A stretch of 64,000 nt of DNA from Lonicera japonica (Eukaryota > Streptophyta > Magnoliopsida > Dipsacales > Caprifoliaceae): NCBI GenBank assembly GCA_021464415.1, contig CM038467.1:18315127-18379126 (forward strand), in the 5' to 3' direction. Positions 22,601 to 33,240 of the stretch are shown piece after piece. A program made the translations under genes and the position numbers. Every line of letters starts with the position of its first letter. Position 1 is the stretch's first letter. A model generated the notes under the pieces. The model had not been told where the DNA came from and made no database searches. It saw only the letters and a program-made list of their open reading frames with translations.

Positions 22601-24210
22601 TTGGAACCAACAAACAGAACTACGAAGTGGCACAAATATACAATGGCAAGGCATGTAAACAAAATCTCTCCTGGCAGAAAGTAAAGAGACCCAAACCGAA
22701 TCTTACCTCAAAGGCAGGAAGACTTGAAACAAAATCCCTCATCAGAAACTCGCCAGCTGGCTTCTTCAAGAAAACCTCTTGGTATGGACGAAAAGGCCTC
22801 TGATTCCCAAGTTCTCCATTAAAAGGCCTCTGATTGGCAGGTTCTTCATCATCTAAATCGATAATTACAACTGGCTTTGATGCCGGAATGTTTGCAGCAC
22901 GATCATCCTCCAGCAGAATGAGACTATCTGCCGTAGGCCTATCCTGTTGATTTCCCTCCACAACCTCATCACCAGGGCTCCTATCCATGCACAAATTTGT
23001 CAGTGAAGGATGCATTCTGTATAATGCATTCAACATATGTGACCTCCGCTCAAGAAGATCTTCGATTTCTTTAGTGACACTGCCAAATTTCCCCTGATCT
23101 AGCCCTTGCAACCAATTGGATAGTACAAATGGATCAGAATGATCTACAACTTTTGAATTCTTAGAAACTTCTTTTCCATCTTCTTTTGCTTCAGTGACTT
23201 TCATCCTTTTCCTCCCCTTAGAATACACATCTGTTTGAAAAATGAAAAGCAAACTTCAAACCATAAGAACAGCCAATCACAATTTGAAAAAGATTACCAA
23301 AGAATAACACTATCCATTGCATATCACTAGAAAAAAAAAAGGAAAAAAAAAAAGAAGGAAATATTCTGTTCATGGAGCTGTTGCTCCTTTTGTTTGTCAC
23401 TTCATTATCTTTTTCTGCTATTGTTTCTATTGGATCTCTGACCTGGACCGTGAAAAATAAGACCCAGTACTAACTCCGGGATCTTTTTTTGGGTAAAATT
23501 TGAATATTATAAATCATCAACAAATTCAATCAGGATAACTCATACATAACAGAACCCAAAAACACTAACACCCTCCCAACAGAAGTACAAACAAAAGCGT
23601 AACAGCTCAGAAACCAAAACAACAAACATAAACTCACTACCCCAGAACCTTAATTTCATACAGTCCCTCTTCTTTAAATAAAATCCAATTTGTAAATGAT
23701 CTAGCAGCTCTCCACAAAATCCGGGATCTTACAAACCCTTTTAAGATGATCCATGGTTCTTAGACAACCATTTGACCTGGCCATCTAAACGAATGCCATT
23801 TCGTTCATGGATGGGTTACAATGTTCCTTTTGACAATAAACAACAGTTGAGAAAGCACCCATTGCTTAATTTACCCAACGTGAACATACAAAAGTAACGA
23901 TGCATTCCCTACTAGTGGGACTGCATGAGAAATACATGCATACTAGCAATAATCCATCGAGGTTTTCCTTTTTCCCTTTTTAAAAAATCAAAATCAAGGT
24001 GAATAATGAATGACTTGATGATTAAAGTTTAAAACACGTCGACAATTAAAATTAAAAAGGTACATATGAACAGGCGTGCAAGTGAATACACACGCATATA
24101 TATAGAAAGGGGGGGAAGAGAGAGAAAATACCAGTAGGAGTGGATGGCTGCAATGGAGTTGAAAATTGTGGGGAATAATTGTTCGGCCAACCATGAGCGA
24201 CTGAATCCAT
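14599..24210 (-). CDS. DRD1: DRD1-type SNF2 chromatin remodeller (CHR35 orthologue)
   Basis: Plant-specific SNF2 ATPase; Arabidopsis DRD1 works with DMS3 and RDM1 (the DDR complex) to bring Pol V to chromatin for RNA-directed DNA methylation. Coding exons (5' to 3'): 24132-24210, 22707-23230, 20331-20579, 17589-17744, 16443-16924, 14697-15989 and 14599-14602. All phases agree, giving 928 aa (Arabidopsis about 890). Visible: a Cys-rich segment ([19 protein letters not shown]), motif I APGSGKTF (near 415-422), motif II DEGH (531-534) with HTPRN, motif [11 protein letters not shown], motif [11 protein letters not shown] and motif [13 protein letters not shown]. The protein ends LYKR, the last Arg codon and TAA coming from a terminal exon with one coding base before the stop. 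Introns hold two LINEs and a MITE. DRD1 is preferred over CHR34 or CLSY from the helicase region. Confidence 0.93.
16163..16360. mobile_element. Small inverted-repeat MITE in DRD1 intron 5
   Basis: Ends CTATGTTTGACGTGTAG (left) and the complement of GTACGTTTGATGCGTTG (right) are imperfect inverted repeats, and the inside has GGGATAGGATA-type words in both orientations. It sits wholly inside the 453-bp intron 15990-16442. Exact ends and TSD are not resolved. Confidence 0.55.
17762..17880. repeat. A-rich (AAT/AAC)n tract next to DRD1 exon 4
   Basis: On the gene's strand this is a long U-rich tract running into the acceptor CTGTTAG of exon 17589-17744. It is a microsatellite doubling as an extended polypyrimidine tract. 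Confidence 0.8.
19561..19604. repeat. Compound (TG)n(AG)n microsatellite
   Basis: Nine TG followed by about thirteen AG dinucleotides in DRD1 intron 3. Confidence 0.95.
20706..22045 (-). mobile_element. 5'-truncated LINE in DRD1 intron 2
   Basis: Minus-strand fragments encode the C-terminal part of a plant non-LTR retrotransposon: [20 protein letters not shown], then [13 protein letters not shown], then the zf-RVT-like [20 protein letters not shown] with CVLCKSDA. The frame is broken by stops and shifts, so it is inactive. The element begins in mid-coding sequence and ends in an A-rich tail (minus strand, near 20715-20745). It is bounded by 32-bp near-identical direct repeats at 20674-20705 and 22046-22077 (2 mismatches), taken as the TSD. 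It has the same orientation as the host gene. Another partial copy of the repeat word at about 20630-20657 shows the target was already locally repetitive. Confidence 0.88.
23486..23719 (-). mobile_element. Short 5'-truncated LINE tail in DRD1 intron 1
   Basis: An 11-bp direct repeat, TCCGGGATCTT (23475-23485 and 23720-23730), flanks 234 bp. On the minus strand it reads like a LINE 3' end (TTTGTTTGTACTTCTGTTG, then a short A-run). No coding sequence remains. Confidence 0.65.
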
Positions 24211-24540
24211 TTCTTCACTAAAATTCAACCACAGACACTTGCGTTAATTACTTTATAATAGAAAACAAACAAATGCATTTTATGTATTAAAATCTGCAAG
24301 TGAATCGATAGCATTTTGACCGTCGTTTAAGTTTCAAACCCCTAATTAACGCAAATAACCAGAAAACCCTACACTACATACAAGAAACCGAAAAACCTAA
24401 ATTGCAGATGAGATACATTCAATATATGTGAGTAAAATTACTCACATTTTAGCGCAGGGCAACCTTCTTCCTCCCCAACCTGAGAAGAAATTGCAGGAGA
24501 ATTTTAGACACAGGAGAGAGAGAACTTTAACAATTACTAG
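24211..24540 (-). promoter_or_regulatory. DRD1 5' leader and promoter-proximal region
   Basis: Upstream of the DRD1 ATG, TTGAATTTTAG|TGAAGAAATG (minus strand) is a likely acceptor of a leader intron. A GC-richer first exon is plausible around 24450-24530. The start position is inferred, not observed. Confidence 0.4.
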
Positions 24541-24647
24541 TTACTAGTATACTGAATGGTTTTTCTTTTTGTTGGTTTGCAGAGGAAATTTTAACACACG
24601 CGGCACAATGCGTATTATACGAGTATCCTTTAAGTGTCCATGGGTTA

Positions 24648-24961
24648 CGAGGCTCGCTTCCATAATATTTTATAATTTTAATGATGAGATTCATATTTAA
24701 TAAAAAAAATTAATATTAATTTTATAATTTGATTTTATAATAAAGACACTTTTTATAATATTAATTTATTTTAAAAAAATGATAAATATTGATGGACAAA
24801 AATACTCTACTATATCATTTATTCTAATTATACAAAAGATATATTATTCTCTCTTACATACACATAATTTAAAGAAAGAAAATAAAAAAAAGAGAAGTTG
24901 TCTCACCAATAATCTCACATCTTCCACCACGACTACCATCACCTGACTCTGAGCACCGTTC

Positions 24962-25008
<47 letters not shown>

Positions 25009-25828
25009 TTCTTCTTCTTCTTCTTCTTATTTCTAGATCAACAATCGTAAAATATATGTAACTTTTGATCGAATCGTTGAATTTGGATGATTTTTGGATA
25101 TGTTGTTCGGAAGGCAAAGTTATTGTAATTACGCGAAAAATTAAGACGATCAGATGTCATTTTGCTATCGAAATTGACTAATTTCGACAGCCCAACGAGA
25201 TTTAAAAACAATATGATCGTAACTCTTTTTTTTCTCTTTTATGAGCCCTACGTCGATCCATATATATATATATATATAATAAATAAATTGAATGGATGTT
25301 TATTTCATCAATTTTGTTGTTCTTTATTTTATAATGGTGCTAAAATCATTTTAGCACCTTTTGATTTGTTGTTCAAGTTGCACACCTTCTGATTGCTGTT
25401 CAGGGGGTACTAAATGCATTTAACACCTTTTGGTTGCTATCTAGGAAATGCTAAATGCATTTAGTACCCTCTGATTGCTGTCCAGGAGGTGCTAAATGCA
25501 TTTAGCACCTTCTGATTACTGTTCAGGGAGTGCTAAATGCATTTAACACCTTCTGGTTGTGGTGTTAAATGCATTTAGCACCTTCTAGTATTTAGCACAT
25601 TCTGGTTGCATAAGGTGCTAAATGCATTTAACACCCTCTGGTTGCTATTCAGAAAGTGCTAAATGCATTTAGCACCTTATGGTTGCTGTTAGTGTCATAA
25701 TGAGATGATATTATAAGGAAGGGGTATTAATGTCTTTTTTATACTGTGTCCTTAATTTACACTGGCTAATTTTTAAGTGTCTTTATAATTATATTATTAT
25801 TATAATGAGCCATTATACCTAATTACCT
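24648..25828. mobile_element. Palindrome-array element, copy 1
   Basis: Shares its whole architecture with 60890-62508. Left end GGGTTACGAGGCTCG; right end the complement of AGGTATAATGGCTCATTATA; then an AT-rich arm with AAGACACTT words in inverted orientation near both ends. A (TCA)n(TTC)n tract lies at 24964-25028, followed by a shared unique block. Last comes an array (25333-25690) of about nine 22-bp palindromes with arm GGTGCTAAATG and its reverse complement, separated by spacers like TTCTGGTTGCTGTCCAG. No transposase is encoded, so it is probably non-autonomous. Confidence 0.7.
25333..25690. repeat. Tandem palindrome array (about 9 units)
   Basis: Units of roughly 40 bp, each with a near-perfect 22-bp palindrome (arm GGTGCTAAATG). 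Some arms carry single changes (TTAACACC, TTTAGTACC). Confidence 0.9.
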
Positions 25829-26937
25829 CTTATTAACTTACCTCATCATAATAGTGTTATTTGAAAAAGCTTTTTAAAATAATTTTAATTAGACATAACT
25901 CTTTATTTTTTGGCGCTTGTTTAACTTTCTTCTATTTTTAACATTTTTTGATGAAAATGCTCCTATCTTATTTTCATCATCTTCGTTGTAATTATCTATA
26001 ATTAACAACAAATCAAAATCCCTAAATAAAATTTCCAAGAAAACGACCCTCTTTAGTATCATAGTTGGTCAACCCATGGCGGTTTCTCCATTCTCACTCC
26101 AATCTCCTCTTCAATTCCTCAATCTCCAAACAACTCCTTTTTCCTTCCTCAACGAAGTCGTTTCTCAATACATCCCCTTCATTTCTTCCTCTTTGCTTTC
26201 ACCTTCTTCTTTGGGTCAACCCTTACCCGATTCGTCCACTCCCTTAAGGAGTCTAGCGAAGTGGAGCTGCGAACCCTACTCGGAATCCCAGGTCACCACC
26301 AAATTCGTGCCTGGACTTGTTACGATTGATGGGCATGGTGATGATTGGAAATATATTAATAGGTTTGAATTCGTGTCTTGGACTCGTTTTGATAAGTTGA
26401 ATGGAGTTCTATATTCTCTCTTTATATATATATATATATATATATTGGTGTGATTTTGAGTTTTCTTCTCTCTTACAAATTTTAGGTTTTTTTCCTATGG
26501 GTAAAATGAAGGTGGTGGGTAAACGGTAGAGAAGAGGAAGGTCGCCGGGGGTTGGTTAACGATGGAGAAGATGGAGGGAGGTAGCCAGTCAATTGTCTAA
26601 GATGGTGGCGGTGGCAGAGTGGTTTGGTGATGCCAGCAGTGGCTACAGTTGTGACAAGAAGGTGATGATGGCAATGGAAATGTGGGGTGGGAATGGTTGA
26701 TGAGAGAGAAAATTATGGCTTTTGAGTTGAGTTAAGATGATAAAGAAAATTACGGGTTCATGTATAAAGGAAGAAGAAGATGACGATAAAGATGAAATAA
26801 GGGAATTTTCATCAAAAAATGTTAAAAGTATAAAGAAGTTGGACAGCGTAAAAAAATAGAGGGTTATGTCTAATTAAAATTATTTTGGGGGTTCTCAAAT
26901 ACCCCTATTAGCGTGGGGGGTTTAGTCAATAAACCCC
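25826..26937. mobile_element. Pack-MULE-like element carrying a gene fragment
   Basis: Left arm 25826-25990 and right arm 26775-26937 are inverted repeats of about 150 bp or more. Shared words include AAAATAATTTTAATTAGACA and TTTAACATTTTTTGATGAAA. Long TIRs of this kind are typical of Mutator-like elements. Between them lies a piece of host-like coding sequence (26076-26360). A 9-bp TSD could not be recognised, so the class assignment is inferred. Confidence 0.65.
26076..26360 (+). pseudogene. Captured 5' gene fragment (ethylbenzene-dehydrogenase-related haem-binding family)
   Basis: The plus frame from the ATG at 26076 gives a signal-like Ser/Pro/Leu-rich start. It is followed by KWSCEPYSESQVTTKFVPG and LVTIDGHGDDWKYINRFEF. 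The second part resembles the start of plant proteins with the cytochrome c-552/DMSO reductase-like (ethylbenzene-dehydrogenase-related) haem-binding domain (VTIDGxxxDWKD...EF). The match stops at the EF and the frame runs on into AT-rich sequence and a (TA)n tract. Only the 5' end of a gene is therefore present, inside the MULE-like inverted repeats. Family assignment is from memory of that motif. Confidence 0.5.
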
Positions 26938-27151
26938 ATCCTTTTAATTGTTTTAATATTCATCTGGCCTTGAACATTTTTTCTACTAACGTCATCTTCA
27001 ATGGATCATTTATATCAAAGTAAATTTTTATATTAGAAAAGAGAAAAGAGAAAAAAAAATGTTTCAATAGTCATTTTTATAGCTATTTGTATATGAGATG
27101 GAAGGTGAGTCGTATAAGAAATTTCTATAAACATTTCTACATGTAAAAAAT

Positions 27152-28475
27152 TAAGGGGTGTTTTCAGTTTCCGTCGGGATAGAAACTAAGGTACCCAGTG
27201 GCGGAGCCAGGATTTTTGTTCAAGGGGGCAAACTATAAACACAACAAGAATTTTTTGCATATACACCAACAAACAAGAAACAAATCAACATCAACAAATT
27301 AATAAACAACAAACAAATATACTTAATAATTTAAGAAGCAAATTAACATTAAAACACCTAAATCTTAATATTCAATATTACAAAAAATATATGTATAAGA
27401 TTACAAAAAAAAAATCTGACCTAAAATGCCAAGATTCACAGAAGAAGATAAAGAAGGAAGCGGGGTGCGAAAAGAGACCGAAACAAATAAAGAATAAAAA
27501 TGAAAAGAGGCAAGATCCACAAAGAAAACTAGAAGAAACAAAGAGTGTTAAGCTCGAAATAGAAAGAAGAAAAAGAGGGAACTGCTATGCTTAAACAAAA
27601 ACGAGCATTTTTTAATTACTAACTTGCACAAAAATACATAACTTAGGCCCCTGAGGTTATACATCCAATTGCATAGCAACCCTTCCTTCTCTCGTTCACT
27701 TTAACTTCCCTAATTACGCAAACTCCCCCTAATTTTTACACCATTGCAGAAAACACCCCTATACTCGGTATAAATTTTCCAAAAACCCAGTGGGGCCATG
27801 GCCCCCCTCGTCCCCACCTGGCTCCGCCCCTGAAGGTACCCCAAACCCAAACCAAATGTAAAAATTCAGTTTCAGTTCGGTTTCTAAATCTTCGAAACCC
27901 AAACTCGAACCAAACTTTTTGGTTCAGGTTTCGGTTCGATTTTATTTGATTTCGACATATATTTTTTTTAAAATTAATTTAACATCACAATGTAATACTA
28001 ATAGTAATGTAAGAATGATTCATATTCAAATTAAAGTCATTGTTTTTCATAAACAATGAGCAAATATATAGATACCATATGGTTTCTATTTAGTTAATAT
28101 TTTACTTATACATTTATAAGAATAAAATACATTAAATAAAATAATAAATTATCTTGTCATCATGCATGTGATAAAAAAATCTTAACATTGTATAGTTAAT
28201 TCAATAATAAGGGTACGCGTTAATGACTTTTTTTTTTTTAAGACTTATCACAATATGCAATTAATAAGAAAATATATTCTTATGAAATACCATTTTGTTG
28301 TATTATAGTATAATTAACTTATGCCTTTAGAGCATATATTAAGATTTTTAATTATTATACATAACTCGGTTCGGTTCGGTTTTCTTGTTTTCGGTTTCGA
28401 TTTTTTTTCGGTTCGAAGTTTTACGGATCGGTTCGGTCCGTTCGATCGGTTTTTGGATAGGCCTTAACACCCCTA
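27152..28475. mobile_element. Older inverted-repeat element hosting a nested hAT
   Basis: The left end TAAGGGGTGTTTTCAG is the approximate inverse of the right end (complement of CTAGGGGTGTTAAGG). The inside has CGGTTCGGTTTCGG-type repeats in both orientations near the ends. It is split by the hAT insertion 27196-27832. Confidence 0.5.
27196..27832. mobile_element. hAT-type non-autonomous transposon
   Basis: Terminal repeats CAGTGGCGGAGCCAGG (left) and CAGGGGCGGAGCCAGG (right, inverted) are flanked by a perfect 8-bp TSD, AAGGTACC (27188-27195 and 27833-27840). This is diagnostic of hAT insertion. It is 637 bp with no transposase. The Lys-rich frame at 27391-27594 is low complexity. Confidence 0.88.
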
Positions 28476-28792
28476 GATATTGTGATAGAAATTATCAATA
28501 TGATATGGCACATTCTCATTGAATATAAGAAACCCACTAATTATCTCTCATTCTTAAATAAATGTCAAATAAGATAAAAATGGCATTATTGCAAAAACTT
28601 TATTTGATATTTTTCTATCTATACAATTATATTTCTAAATAGATATAAAAATGTATTAAAAGCACCATGAACATGTAGAATATAAATGAATTTATAGAAA
28701 ATACCATTGGAGATGCCTAACTTTAAAAACATTATTTGGATATTTTTTATACCATTTTTACTGTTTTACTTGTTCTTTTTAACTGAAAAGAA

Positions 28793-30072
28793 TTAACTAT
28801 ATTTTAGTACATTGTATTTATACTCATTTTTCATTTGATACATTGTACTTTTTTTTTTCAAATATAGCATCATTCTTCTTGTTTGTTTGCAATCGGTACA
28901 TCCGTTAGCTAAGCGTTTTAACACCGTTAAGGAAAGATGACACCGTTAAGGAAAGATGACATGGCATCCCATTTGGCATTTTAACTTACCAACAAGAAGC
29001 CACGTCATATACACACTCGGATAAAAAAAAATAGAAAAATTAAAATAGAAAAGGCAAAGAAACTCTAAATCCTAAATCTAAAGAAAGAATAGGAGATTTG
29101 TTGTTTTTTTTCCATTCTCTCTCTCTTTCTATATATATATATACCCCCAAATCATATACACACCAGAATCAAACCAAACCCACCAAATCAAAACACCCCA
29201 TTGTCGTAGTGACCCCTGAAGACTTAAACTTCTCTATTTATCTCCACTGCTATGTTTTGGTGTTTAGGTTGAATATATACATATATATATAATAACACAA
29301 ACTTCTCCAGAAAATCGGAGGTTTTCTTTAATTTGATTTCAAATCAATATGTTTGTTTCATTTAAATTATTATCCGAAATCAATATGAAGAACAAATGGA
29401 AGAACATATCTTGTTTCTTTAGTTCAATTAGCTTGTCAATTTGGGTTTTTCTCTCTAGTTCAATTTGTGGGTTAATTCAAGTAAGATTTTTCTTATGATT
29501 TCGTATGTGGGTTTATCTCTTTTGTTTAATTTGTGAATGAGAAAGTTTGACTTTGCCGGTGACAACAGCGATAGGGAGATGGCGGTGGCAGTGGGAAAAT
29601 GGTAGAATAATGTTGGTGGAAGAAAAGGAAGACAGTGTTAGTGGAGGAATATAGGGGTTTGATATGGTGGGGATGAGAGAGAAAGGGGAAGGGTTTAAAG
29701 AAGAGATGGTGGAGATGATAATGGTGGAAGGCAACAAGAAGGGCTGGTGGTCAGAGATGGTGGCGCGAGGTAGTGGTCGGATAAGGATTAGGGTTTTTAG
29801 GGAAGAATGAGAAGATAAGGGAATAAGATGAAGGTGGTTTTTTTTTATTTTTTTCTTTATCTGATTGTATCTGACGCGGCTGCTTTATTGGCAAGTTAAA
29901 ATATCAAATGGGATGCCATGTCATCTTTGTTTCAAGAGTGTTAAAATACTTTGGATAACAGATATACCGATTACAAACAAACACAGGAGAAAGTTGCTAT
30001 ATTTGAAAAAAAAGAGTACAAATGTATCGAATGGAAAATGAGTGTAGGTACAATGTATTAAAATATAGTTAA
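28793..30072. mobile_element. Long-TIR foldback (MULE-like) element
   Basis: Arms of about 200 bp or more: the left arm starts TTAACTATATTTTAGTACAT, the right arm is the inverse of TTAACTATATTTTAATACAT. They share the block AAAGATGACATGGCATCCCA. The left arm has a 19-bp tandem duplication (ACACCGTTAAGGAAAGATG). The internal region (29090-29860) has no recognisable gene; GGTGGTGG-rich and (TA)n sequence only. Confidence 0.7.
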
Positions 30073-31283
30073 TCCTAACTGAAATGGTATTTTTGTAAAA
30101 TTTTAATTTTCATTAATTTATTATTTATTATTTATTATTTAATCTTTTAATATTAATTTTATAAAAAAAATATTATAAACAAATAAAAATTCAAATCAAA
30201 TGAACATTTAAAATATTTTTTTCACAATTTTTGAAATATTTTATAAGCTACGTAAATATTTTCTAAGACTCGTTTGTCATGCAGGTAAAGTAAAATTTGG
30301 TAACTTTTACTTAGTAATGGAGATAGTTATAACATTTTTTTATTTTTTTTTGGTTTTTAACACTTTATACTTAGGTAGCTATTTAGGAGGCATGGCCAGA
30401 TTTTCAACCATTTAAGATTAAGTCCAAATTTATAACTTGGTAATTTTTAGTAGCATGTAAATACTCCGGTCTAAAAAGGAATATATTATAATTTTTTTTT
30501 CATAAATTAAGATTTAGTTTCTATTTAAGGGTGCATTTGTTTTTCTAATCTTTGAATAAAATCCAATTTTTAAAATGTTGTTTGTTTTTTATTCTGAATG
30601 AGCCTTTAAATATTAAGTTTTTAAACAAATCAATTGTTTAAATTCAACATTAAGCATTCAATAGTACTAATAATGTTGAATGCTTTAACATTTTAGAAAA
30701 ATAGTAATTAACATCTTAATGATTAAAACAAACAAATAGCTTATTGCACATCTGAATACTTAAAACTCTCTTATTTATAGGCAAAACCAAACACATCTTA
30801 AGACATATTAATGAACTATATTAATTTTTTTTTTTTTTAAGAAAGGAAAAAAATTGTTGCAGCATTAGGGTTTGGTTAATGCAATATTGCATGTGCACTT
30901 TTGTGGGGCATTGTAATGAAAGTAGAGATCATCTGGTTTTTTTCACTTGTAATTATGCTAGGCTAGTGTGGAGTGTTGATCTATAAAAATGCAATATGCA
31001 ATGCAGATGTTATAACTTGAGAGGTAATTGTTTGACTGCTAGAGCGGGAGGTTGGGGTTCATTGTGGACTTGTGGTTGTGTATCGTCTTTGGCAAGAGAG
31101 AAAATTAAAAGTGTTGGAAGCCTTGTTAATATATAATTCAGGAGGTGGAGATATTTTTTTTCCTCTTGTTCATGAAATATCTAGCTCAACTTTCACACAC
31201 TTGGACTAATTTTTACTCACAGTTCGTTATGCTGCTAGTCAAGCATTAACTTGATAGCCTCAAAATTGACCTGAAGAGCAAAC
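30073..31283. other. Intergenic, no gene seen
   Basis: AT-rich spacer with no supportable coding, RNA or terminal-repeat structure. Confidence 0.5.
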
Positions 31284-31406
31284 TTAAGGCTCGTTTGGTT
31301 CGAGCTTTAGGAATGAAATTGGTATTTTAGATACCAGGAAACCTTTATTCCTGGCATCCTTTATTGGATTCCATTAATGCTTGTTTGGTTGGAGTTTTAG
31401 GAATGA

Positions 31407-31610
31407 ACTCGGCAATTTTTTTTTTTTATTTTCTGGATTTTTTTTTCATTTACTGGGAAAAATATTTTTTTTTCATTTTATGGGGAAAAATAATTTTTTT
31501 CATTTTTTGGGATTTTTTTTTTCATTTTCTGGGAAAATTTTTTTTTTTTCATTTTCTGGGAAAAAATATTTTTTTTCATTTTCTGGGAATTTTTTTTTTC
31601 TTTTTTGGAC
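31407..31610 (+). repeat. T-rich tandem repeat
   Basis: About seven variable units of T(7-11)-CATTTTCTGGGAAAA. They create low-complexity Phe-rich frames that are not genes. Confidence 0.85.
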
Positions 31611-31690
31611 AAAAAAAGGATCAAATTGGGAATCCAAGATTCCTCCCAATTAAGGGAATTATTTTGGAAAATGGGGAATTTAGATTCCTA

Positions 31691-32021
31691 GGTACTTGTT
31701 TGGTTGAGATTTTAAAACATTTTTTTAGTAAGTTTTTAGTAAGTGTGAAATTAAGTTGAAAAGTGAATTTAATTTTAGTTGAGTTTTTTTCAACCAATTC
31801 AAAAACTCATTAAAAAAATTCAAAAAATAGTCACAATGGTTCTTATTTATAGATCTCAATAAGTAGATTTTAAATATATTTTTTTTATCCGATTCCGATT
31901 TTTGAATTTAAAGTTATGGTGTTTTAAAAATTTTATGAGAGAGAAAGTAAAGTGAAGTAAATTTTGGAAAGTGTGAAGTAAATTTTAAAATTTTGATTTT
32001 AAAATTTCAACCAAACACCAC
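31691..32021. mobile_element. Nested MITE inside the Harbinger MITE
   Basis: Ends GGTACTTGTTTGGTTGAGAT (left) and the inverse of GTGGTGTTTGGTTGAAAT (right), flanked by CTA at 31688-31690 and 32022-32024. Removing it restores the host string TTCCTAGGAATCC. Confidence 0.75.
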
Positions 32022-32130
32022 CTAGGAATCCTAAATTCCTACCTAAAACTCCAACCAAACAAAATAATACTCATGGAATGGAATTTAGGATTTCAGGAAT
32101 CCTCAAAAACTCGAACCAAACGAGCCCTTA

Positions 32131-33240
32131 GTAGACTTCAAAATTATCTCAGTAAAAGTCTTGTACCACTGGATCAAGAGGATTGGTTGGAGATAGATAT
32201 TTATATTTGTGCAAGAGCTTGGTTCTTAAAGGTTAGAAGGAATAACTGATAACTATATAAGAACTACGACATTCAGAAGAGAATTCTATTGTAATTCATG
32301 GAATTTGTTCTTTGTAGAGACAATAGAGTTTATTTTTTGTTTGAAAACAATTTTTGAACACAAATATGGACTAGTAAGATGTACAAGATTTACTCAAAAA
32401 GTGCAATATTCAACCAAATAACTAAAGAACGTGGTTTAAATAAAATTGTAGCATATTAGTATTTGGCCCAATATTCTAAGATTCTCTTTATTTAGACCCG
32501 CCACTTTAGTAAAATTAGTGAACAACGTAAACTTTTGTATCACAATTAGTGTTCCTTCGAATGAAATAGTTGAATACTACGCATAATAACGGTTGTTTAT
32601 TCTTGGGTTTTGCTATTTGGAGTAGCCTAACCAAAATGCACTTTTGTGGGATGTAATTTACTTTAGTATTTGGCGTGTAGAAGATTTGTCTTAAAATCAT
32701 TGTAAAAGTAAATTATAATATTTTTATTTACAATGCTAACCAACTTTAAAAAAAAAAAAAAAAAAAAGACCCCCTCAACGGGAACAACAAAAAAAAAATT
32801 ACTAAAGAACCCAAGTCAAGAATAGAAAAACAATGCACGCATCTAGCAAACAAAAAATGTTGTATAACTCTTACCAAGAGTATTTACATGTGTATGTTTA
32901 AATACAAGGTAAAAACTATTTACCTACCCGTACACGTACATTACAAGAGTAACACACCACCCTCCAAAATAAAAAGTGTGCAAAAATCATGAACTAACAC
33001 AATGAACAAAAAGCCTTCCTGATATCTCTACATCATTAATAGTCCATAACGAAGAAACAGCAAAGCCTCGTAGCTACTCCCAAAAATGCTATGATGGTTT
33101 CTGGTTTCGCATAAATATTTGTTGTATGAACAGACTAGGATTAAACAGAGGAGTAGGCTGAAATGGATTGGGTCATACTGTTTTTTTTTATGAATAGCTA
33201 ATACTGTTTTTCTTTACTAGACCGGAGGATACTTGGTATT
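32131..33240. other. 3' flank of the receptor kinase gene
   Basis: No gene seen. An A21-type run lies near 32749-32767. The part next to 33240 is presumably 3' UTR of the minus-strand kinase. Confidence 0.5.

Larger units (their letters stand above)
31287..32127. mobile_element. PIF/Harbinger-type MITE (outer, host of a nested MITE)
   Basis: Ends AGGCTCGTTTGGTTCGAG (left) and the inverse of GGGCTCGTTTGGTTCGAG (right), with TTA TSDs at 31284-31286 and 32128-32130. Internal T-rich tandem repeats (TTTTTCATTTTCTGGGAAAA units) occupy about 31407-31610. A second MITE is nested at 31691-32021. Confidence 0.82.

Noticed and set aside
31364..31759. 131-codon Phe-rich ORF, membrane protein-like
   Set aside because: Product of the T-rich tandem repeat inside a MITE.
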